Positions 40,601-49,600 of a DNA stretch of 64,000 bases are shown piece after piece. Position 1 is the stretch's first letter; the number at the start of each line of letters is the position of its first letter. The notes under the pieces are model-generated. The model saw nothing but the letters and a program-made list of their open reading frames with translations. It did no database searches and was not told where the DNA came from. Origin of the DNA: Amyelois transitella (lineage: Eukaryota > Arthropoda > Insecta > Lepidoptera > Pyralidae); the NCBI RefSeq assembly GCF_032362555.1, contig NC_083523.1, forward strand, positions 8,035,501-8,099,500, in the 5' to 3' direction. The position numbers and the translations under genes are program-made.

Positions 40601-43600
40601 GGTGCAAGGTGGTAAGTTGATCGGTTGACTAGGAGTCGGGAGTGGTGTTATGCTGACGGCAGTACCTACAAATACATGATTTAAGTAACATTGTCATCGG
40701 AGAATCTATGATCCAAAGGTTAAGGTTAACTGAATAAAAAAGCTGAATGCACAGGTTCAAATCCTTTTTATGTATTTCTTATGTAGTTCTGAGGGAAAAC
40801 ATCGTGAGGAAGAACTTAGGGTGTGAACGTGTAACCATAATTTAATATGGGTTAGGCTCCTCTGCAAACGTTGCGGAGGTCAGATGGGAATCGCTTTGTG
40901 TAAAAACGTGATCAAACCAATCGATTATGATACATACATACATATAATCACGCCTTTATCCCTTGCGGGGTAGATAGAGCCCACAGTCTTGATAAGACTA
41001 GGCCACGTTTAGCTGTTTGGCTTGATGATAGAATTGACATTCAAATAGTGATAGGTTGCTAGCCCATATCCTAAAAGAAGAATCCCAAGTTAATAAGCCT
41101 TTCCCTTTGTTGCCTTTTACGACATCCATGGGAACGACATGGAGTGATCCTATTCTTTTTTTATTGGTGCCGGGAACCACATGGCTCTCGATTATAATAC
41201 TTAGTACGGTACGCTCTGGGTTCAATTTTCCAAAGGTGGGGGTAATACCAGAACTAATAGGAGATGAAGGTCCCCATGTAAAGGTTGCGGAGGAGGACAG
41301 ACGAGATCGCTTGAAAATACCTGACCTACAACATCCAGGGTCATGGCCACGGGCACATTTCCAGAGAGGTGAGTATGCAATCGGGACTAACCATATGTTT
41401 AATATAATTTGTATTGTGCAACCTCTTTTCTATTTTATTCAGAATGTGTCATAACTGGCCAGTTACAAAAAAAGAAAAAGAAAATTTTTAAGTGTGCATT
41501 TGATTTCTTTTTACAATGTAATATCTAGTACAAAATCAAATTGTTAAAACATTATTGTATCAATAAGTTCAGCGGTTTATTACAGTGCATATTTAAAGTT
41601 AAACCAAAGTGCAGTTTTACTTCATCCCAAGAGCATCCCCAGTTTATTTTCATATCTAAGTTTTACTTTTTATAGAGTGCTTTACCGTCTTTAACACCAT
41701 AAAAATGATGATGTAGATACAGTGGTCCTAGCAGATAGATAACTTGAGCCACCACCCATTTACCAGTCAAAGCGAAGAGGCTTGAGTTGTCACGGGAGCC
41801 GAGAGGGTATCTTTCAGGCCAACTATATATTATATATGTATATATACGGGACAAATTAGACAGATTGAGTTAGCCTCGAAGTAAGTTCGAAACTTGTGTT
41901 ACGAGATACTAACGCAACGATACTATATTTATAATAAATACTTATATAGATAAACATCCAAGACCCAGGCCAATCAGAGAAAGTTCGTTTCTCATCATGC
42001 CCTGGCCGGGATTCGAACCCGGGACCTCCGGTGTCACAGACAAGCGTACTACCGCTGCGCCACAGAGGCCGACAAAACTGTACTTGTATGCTGCTTACCG
42101 ATAGCCCTGGCGACTACACCGGCCTCCCCTTCCAAGTCGAAGTCTTGTTGGTACCCCACCACGGCATTGGCCCCTAGTTCCGCCGCTTTTAGACCAACTA
42201 GCCGTTGTACCTGGGGAGTAGCGACTGTTATTGTACTAAAATATTAAATTCGCCTTTTACGACATCCATGGGAAAGAGATGGAGTGGTCCTATTCTTTTT
42301 TGTATTGGTGCCGGGAACCTCACGGCACGAAATCTATTTACATTTACAACATACTAACTAATAGACCGACACACCACACCGTTAATCCTGAGCCGCTGAG
42401 ATTTCGTGTTATACAAGTTTCGTGTAGGTATATGTACAAATTACCTGGTTGTACAAATTATCTCAATTCTATCATTAATACAAATAGCTGAACGTGGCCA
42501 TTGAGTCTTTTCAAGGCTGTTGGCTCTGTCTACCCCGCAAGGGATATAGCCGTGACCATATGTATGTACCTGGTTGCTAAATTTGATGAATGCGACCTGC
42601 CTCGCCATAGATGTATGTAGAGATCGTAGCAAATGAAAAGATGCGGTGTTTGCCTACCTCTCCAGAAAAGAGGCGTGACCTAGCCCATAAAAAGCCACTG
42701 CCGGACTAAGGTCTCCCCAGAAAGGGGGGGGATTTTACCCATCACCACGCTGGGCAAGCGAGTTGATGACCGCAGTGTCTATTGATTATGGACTATTTTG
42801 TCATATCTGCCCACCCCCCAATTATTCCCTTATATGTATGCTATAAGTAATATTGTTTATTTATTTATTTTTTTCTTCTTATGTAACTGTTAACAAAATT
42901 TTGAAATGTATTTAAACTGCATAAGTACACAACGAACCTTTGTGGTTTTAACCTAATGCATTATGTGTACCATTGTAATTGTTGGTTTTTTTTTGTACAT
43001 ACATACATACATATAGTCACGTCTATATCCCTTACGGGGTAGACAGAGCCAACAGTCCCGAAAAGACTGAATGGCCACATTCAGTTGCTCGGCTTAATGA
43101 TGGAATTCAGATCCAAATAGCCGCAATCGCAATTTTATAAGCCTATCCCTTAGTCGCCTTGTACGACATCCATGTGAAAGAGATGGAGTGGTCCTATTCT
43201 TTTTGTATTGGTGCCGGGAACAACACGGCTTTTTTTTTTGGTAAAGATAATAAATAAATAAAAAATAAAAAAAGTGAAGATTACCTGGTTGCTAAGTTTG
43301 ATGAAGGCCACCTGCCTAGCCTCATTGGAGGCCCTGGGCGTGCGTATCTTGTCGATCCACTGGTATTCCGGGTCATCGTTCACCACCAACTCCTCGACGA
43401 AACCGTGGATGGATGTCGCTTTGTAGCCGGGGGGTATCATTGGACCTGTGGGAAATATCACAATCAATCGAATTGTTAAAAAAATCAAGAACTTAAAGAT
43501 TTGAGATTCTTCTTGTAGACGATGGGCTAGTACCCTATCTTTTTTTCTATAACATACATACATACCTACATATGTATAAACACGTTAAGCTGTATGGCTA

Positions 43601-46600
43601 GAAGATGGAATTGAGATATAAATAGTGACAGGTTGCTAGCCCATCGCCTAAATGAAGAGTCCCAAGTTTATTAGCCTTACCCTTAGTCGCTTTTTACGAC
43701 ATCCATGCCAAAGAGATGGAGTAGTCCTATGTTTTTTTTTCTATTAGTGCCAGGAACCACACGGCACTCTCAAATGATGACAATCTGTTACTAATTAACT
43801 AACTAAACTTCAAATAGTGACATATGAATCTCAATTCTATCATTAAACCAAAAAGCTGAATTTGGCCTTTCAGTTTTTTGATGACTGTTGGCTCTGTCTA
43901 CCCCGCAGATGATATAGACGTGATTATATGTTATGTTCCGTTCATCATTTAGAACTAGTCAGTAGCTTTTACAAAATCTTAAAAATATTTATTTACACAC
44001 AGCAACTCTTTTTCTTAAGTTGGTTAAAAAAGTAGGGCAGTAACCCGCAAATTCATTCAAACTCCATAATCCAACGACGTAATTCTAAAAGCAAATTTAT
44101 CAACGGCGCCATTAATTTTACTAAAAAAAAACAAAACTGAAGGGCTTTTGCGTCGTTTTCGCAAACAAATAATATCCACAAACATTTCCTTAATGCCAGA
44201 TTACCCGACGCGACAGATGGTCCTAATAGTTTGTTATCGGACGCGAATTTGGCGCGACGTCAAGATTTTACACTATAGGTACATCTACGAGTGCTAATCA
44301 TAAATGAAATTCTTGCGCAAATATTTGGGTACTAAATATATTTGCTAAACAAAGCTATACTTTTAAAAATATCGGATTCAATTTTGCGTTTATTCTATAG
44401 GTTATATTCTATAGGTATCAAATCTATGTCCGGATATGTCTTATCTTCAATAACTTTGATCACCTAACATAAGTTACAAAAAAAAACTCACAATGGAAGA
44501 ATTGCACGCCGCAACTGGATGTCTTGTTGTTAAAGTCCGAGAACAATCAACTTCGACAATCACGTTATCTTCCCTCACTTTGATCACGTAGAAGAGAGTT
44601 ACCAAATATGAAATAGCATCCTTAACATGGAATACCGACATTTCTCTCTAACGGATAGTCCCTCACTTTGATCACCAAACGTAAGTTAAAAAAAAAAACT
44701 CACAATGGAAGAACTGCACGCCGCAGCTGGAAGTCTTGTACTTGTTGAAGTCCGAGAACAATTCCACTTTGACGATCACGTTCAGGTGTCATTTGACCTA
44801 AGTCCGGATAGGTATGTCTTATCTTCCCTAACTTTGATCACCAAACATAAGTTACAAAAAAACTCACAATGGAAGAACTGCACGCCGCAACTGGATGTCT
44901 TGTACTTGTTGAAGTCGGAGAACAATTCCACTTTGACGATCACGTTCAGGTGTCATTTGACCTAAGTCCGGATAGGTATGTCTTCCCTTCCCTAACTTTG
45001 ATCACCAAACATAAGTTACAAAAAAACTCACAATGGAAGAACTGCACGCCGCAACTGGATGTCTTGTACTTGTTGAAGTCGGAGAACAATTCCACTTTGA
45101 CGATCACGTTCAGGTGTCATTTGACCTAAGTCCGGATAGGTATGTCTTATCTTCCCTAACTTTGATCACCAAACATAAGTTACAAAAAAACTCACAATGG
45201 AAGAATTGCACGCCGCAGCTGGAAGTCTTGTACTTGTTGAAGTCCGAGAACAATTCCACTTTGACGATCACGTTCAGCTCGCCGCGAATGCCGTGCATCG
45301 TGTCGAACACCGGGATCCAGCCGGAGAGCACCGCACCTTGAATTTGTACAAACATACATACTACATATGGTCACGTCTATATCCCTTGCGGGGTAGACAG
45401 AGCCAAAAGTCTTGAAAAGACTGAATATATGGCCACGTTCAGCTATTTGGCTTAACGATAGAATTGAGATTCAACTAGTGACAGGTTGCTAGCCCATCGC
45501 CTAAAAAAGAATTTTTTAAGGGATAGCCCTTAGTCGCCTTTTACGACATCCATGGGAAAGAGATGGAGTGGTCCTATTCTTTTTTGTATTGATGCCGGAA
45601 ACCACACGGCACCGAATTTTGAATTTGAATTTGTAAATGTACAAAAATGTTTATCTCCTTCTATGGAAGCCAATTCACTGGAGAATGAAAGACAATGCGT
45701 TTTAACCTGTCCTTTTCAGACTTTGGGAATTCCCTATTCGTTATTTATCCCAACAATTTGCGTCTCTCTCTCTCTCTCTCTCTCTCTCATCTTTATGTGC
45801 TCCCAGTAGTAGCGATCTCCGCCAGTCCAGCGATCCAGCCGGAGAGCACCGCACCTTGAATTTGTGAATGTACAAAAATGTTTATCTCCTTCTTTAGAAG
45901 CCAATTCACTGGAGAATGAAAGACAATGCGTTTTAACCTGTCCTTTTCAGACTTTGGGAATTCCCTTTTCGTTTTTATCCCACCAATTTGCGTCTCTCTC
46001 TCTCTCATCTTTATGTGCTCCCAGTAACTATAGTAACAACCTGTCACTATTTGAATCTCAATTCTATCATTAAGCCAAATAGCTGAACGTGGCCATTCAA
46101 TCTTTTCAAGACTGTCGGCTCTGTCTAACCCGCGAGGGATATAGACGTGACCATATGTATATGTATATGTATGTATGTGCTCCTAGTAGTAGCGATCTCT
46201 GCCAGTAAATTTAAGCCCTAGGTCCACTTGCACATACTTACTAATAATAAGACTGTTTACATAAAGTAAAACTTTATGTCTACCAGTTTACCTGTTTCTT
46301 TCCCTTAGTCTAAATGTCGCAATTGATAACCAAAAGATAATACTTTTCACCTATTGCAACAATTATGATACAAGTCGGTTAAGGTTCCCTGGGTTAAGTG
46401 TGAAAAAGATCAGGCGGGAGTCGCTCCCTGTTATAACCTGACTTACCCAATTTTGGATCGTGTTCATATGCAGGCCTTGGGGTCTTCTGTAGGAAGGACA
46501 AAACCAGAATACATACATATCATCCACATCTCAAGCGTGGTAGACAGAGCCAATAGTCTTGAACTTCAACTGTTTGACCAATGCCAATGAAAAAAGCCGG

Positions 46601-49600
46601 AATGCTGATTATTTTTTACCAGGTTGATCAGAACACAACTTCACATATTTGTTAAGAGTGTATACGTTGCCAATCTGCTTTGAGCGGACACTCATGCTTA
46701 TTGTGTGTTTAGTGTAGTGCTATATGATAGAGCTTTTTGTTATCGACCTCTTATCAGTGAAACATTTTGTTACATGGGCCATTAGCTAAATAGGCAGATT
46801 GCTCATTAGACGTTTCGCTTTCTCGTTTGTGTATGATGACCAGAGATCGGAATAGGTAGATTGATTTTGTGTACTTGCATCATGAATTACCATAGAAAGC
46901 ATAACATGGATAAGCCTCTTTTCCGGGATTCCATTTCAGTACTTACACTTACAGTAAACTACATTGTCCGCGGGTAACATAGGACTACAATTTACGTGAA
47001 CGAAGTCGTGGGAAAACAGCTACCACTAATATATTCTTCATCCCACTTGTAAAAATTCCGGAAATAATCTTAATAATTTACAAATCCCGCAATCCCGGAC
47101 GGAGGCATGTCCATATTAATATATACGTTTCAGTTCATTGACCCCAATTCAATCTACCTATCCGAACTTTAGTGATGACGCCTTTAGTTAGCTAACGAAT
47201 CCTTACCTCCGTGCCCCCCGGCGGTACTCTTTGCATTGATAGCCTCTCTCGCAAGAAGGGGTGCTAAACTTATGACAACTTTTCCAATTGCATCATTAGC
47301 GGAGTACGTGTCGTGGTCCATTAGACGAAGCTGTAACGGCTCATCTTGTAGTTCTGATTCGTCGACCTGGAAAAGTATTTATTGTTATTTTTGCATTTTT
47401 GAAATGAAAATATTGATAAATGTGTATGCAGAAAAAGAAGTATGCAGGGATTGTGACAACTGGAAACTCTTCCTTTGCTTCATAAAGAGACGTGATGTAT
47501 GTATGTATGCTTTTCCCCCAGGGCGTCAGGTACAAATGATTTTACACGTTAAATTCTTTTCAAATTATGTATTATGTTAGATTTTTATACTATTTTTAGG
47601 TTTGTAATCGTTGGCAGTGACAGAATTTGAGTGGACCGCGAGAAATGAAATAAATACATTACAGTTTTACGACCCATTTACGTTTTCAGCAAAACAATTA
47701 GCCAGTAGGTAATAAATCTTTTCCTGTTTTCATTTCTAGTCCTTTAACTGACTGCCAAATAGTGCTATTTTATCTGACTAGAGAGAGAGAGAGTTATTTA
47801 TTACATTATGTTCTGTAAGAAGTAACTTTGTAGTAATAAGATGGCAGACGGACGCCAGACGTTTACAAAAATACCCACTATGACGACGCACATCGCACGA
47901 GACGATGTCGAACAACAAAATTGCGATAAATTATGAAAGAGTATGGAGGGAAAGGTCGGAGTGGGAAGACCTAGACGAACGTATCTTGATTTTAGAAATT
48001 AAGGACGTCCTGGTAAAGGGTCAGGTCAAAAGTACCCGAAACCGCCAAGCTTGCATGAAGAGAGTTATGAATGTGGATGAAGCGAAGGATTTTATGTATT
48101 TATTTATTTATTTTATTTTATAACACACTAGCAGCTTATTAAGCTGATGCGTGTGTATCCAAAACTTTGGAGATTTTATCTATGTATGTATTATGAAAAC
48201 TAGCCATTGCGTGCATCATCATCATATGCACGCATTTAAGTAAAATTGGTGTCATTCCTGTTCCCAAAAATAAATTAAAAAAAAAAAGAAATCTTGTAAA
48301 GGTTTTTTCTTTTTTTTTAAATAAAAACTATTTTTAAATTTGTTGAGAGGATGGTATGATGTATATTATTATATTTTATGACTGGATTGAACGTGTGTAA
48401 TATCTCCGTTTAGCGAAGTGCAGCATGCCACTGACTGCTAGCTGCTAGTCGTCGGTCGGTAGCACGCATGTTTAATTTATATATGTATTACAAAACAAAC
48501 ACTAACATATAATCACGTCTATATCTCTTGTGGGTAGACAGAGACAACAGTCCTCAAAAGACTGAAAGGCCACATTCAGCTGCTGGGCCGAATGATAGAA
48601 TTGAGATTTAAATAGTGACAGGTTGCTAGCCCATCACCTTGAAGAGGAATCCCAAGCATACATATAAGCCTATTAATTAATCGCATTTTACGATATCCAT
48701 GGGAAAGAGATTGGAGTGGTCCTATTTTATTTTCTATTGGTGCCGGGAACCACACGGCACAAAAAAACAAACAAATATATTTTCTTTATATTTTTTAAGC
48801 TTAAATATATGCAGGATACACTTTGACATAGTTATTTACTATGTTTTTAATGTGACTTACATGCTAATTAAAATTGATTAACTTGAAATCATTGCCAAAT
48901 TATTCACACAACAGGCATTTTAAAAATCAACCATTATAACTGCTACTGCAGTATTAAATCAAATAAAGTGTTTACATTTACATACATACATATAGTCACA
49001 TATATAACCCTTGTGGGGTAGACAGAGCCAACAGTCTTGAAAAGACTGATAGGCCATGTTCAGCTTTTGGGCCTGATGATAGAATTGAGATTCAAAAAGT
49101 GACACGTTGCTAGCCCATCACTTAAAAAGAAGAATCCCAAGTTTATTTAAGCCAATGGCAAGAAAAGGAGTGGTCCTATTCTTTTTTATTGATGCGGGGA
49201 TTCATGATTAACGAAAAAAAAAACAATAATTTTTAAGCATATTACTTGCAAGTGTTATCTATTGGGGATGAAATTAGAACATTAACTGTGCTTTATACAA
49301 TGACAGGTAACTAAATTTACAGATTATTAGTAGAGATAAATAACCTCATTGTTATTCTATGTAATTAAATTGTACTTGATATCTATTAAATGATTTTTTA
49401 TTTAATTTTCATTTAACCTATGTTTAGATCTTACCTCAAACCTATACCATTCTGTACTACTCCAGTGTGGGTTCAAGGACTTCCTGCACACATCAGTCTT
49501 ATGGGTGATCCCTCCAAACTTTATCTCCACAAAAGCATCCGTTGTATCACTAGCTCTGTCCATGACAGGCAAATTTCTACCCGCCAGTACTTTTACCTTT

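Noticed and set aside
44705-45415. Four similar plus-strand ORFs (MEELHAA...)
   Set aside because: They are antisense to the duplicated C2CD5 exon 3 fragments; the real coding strand is minus.
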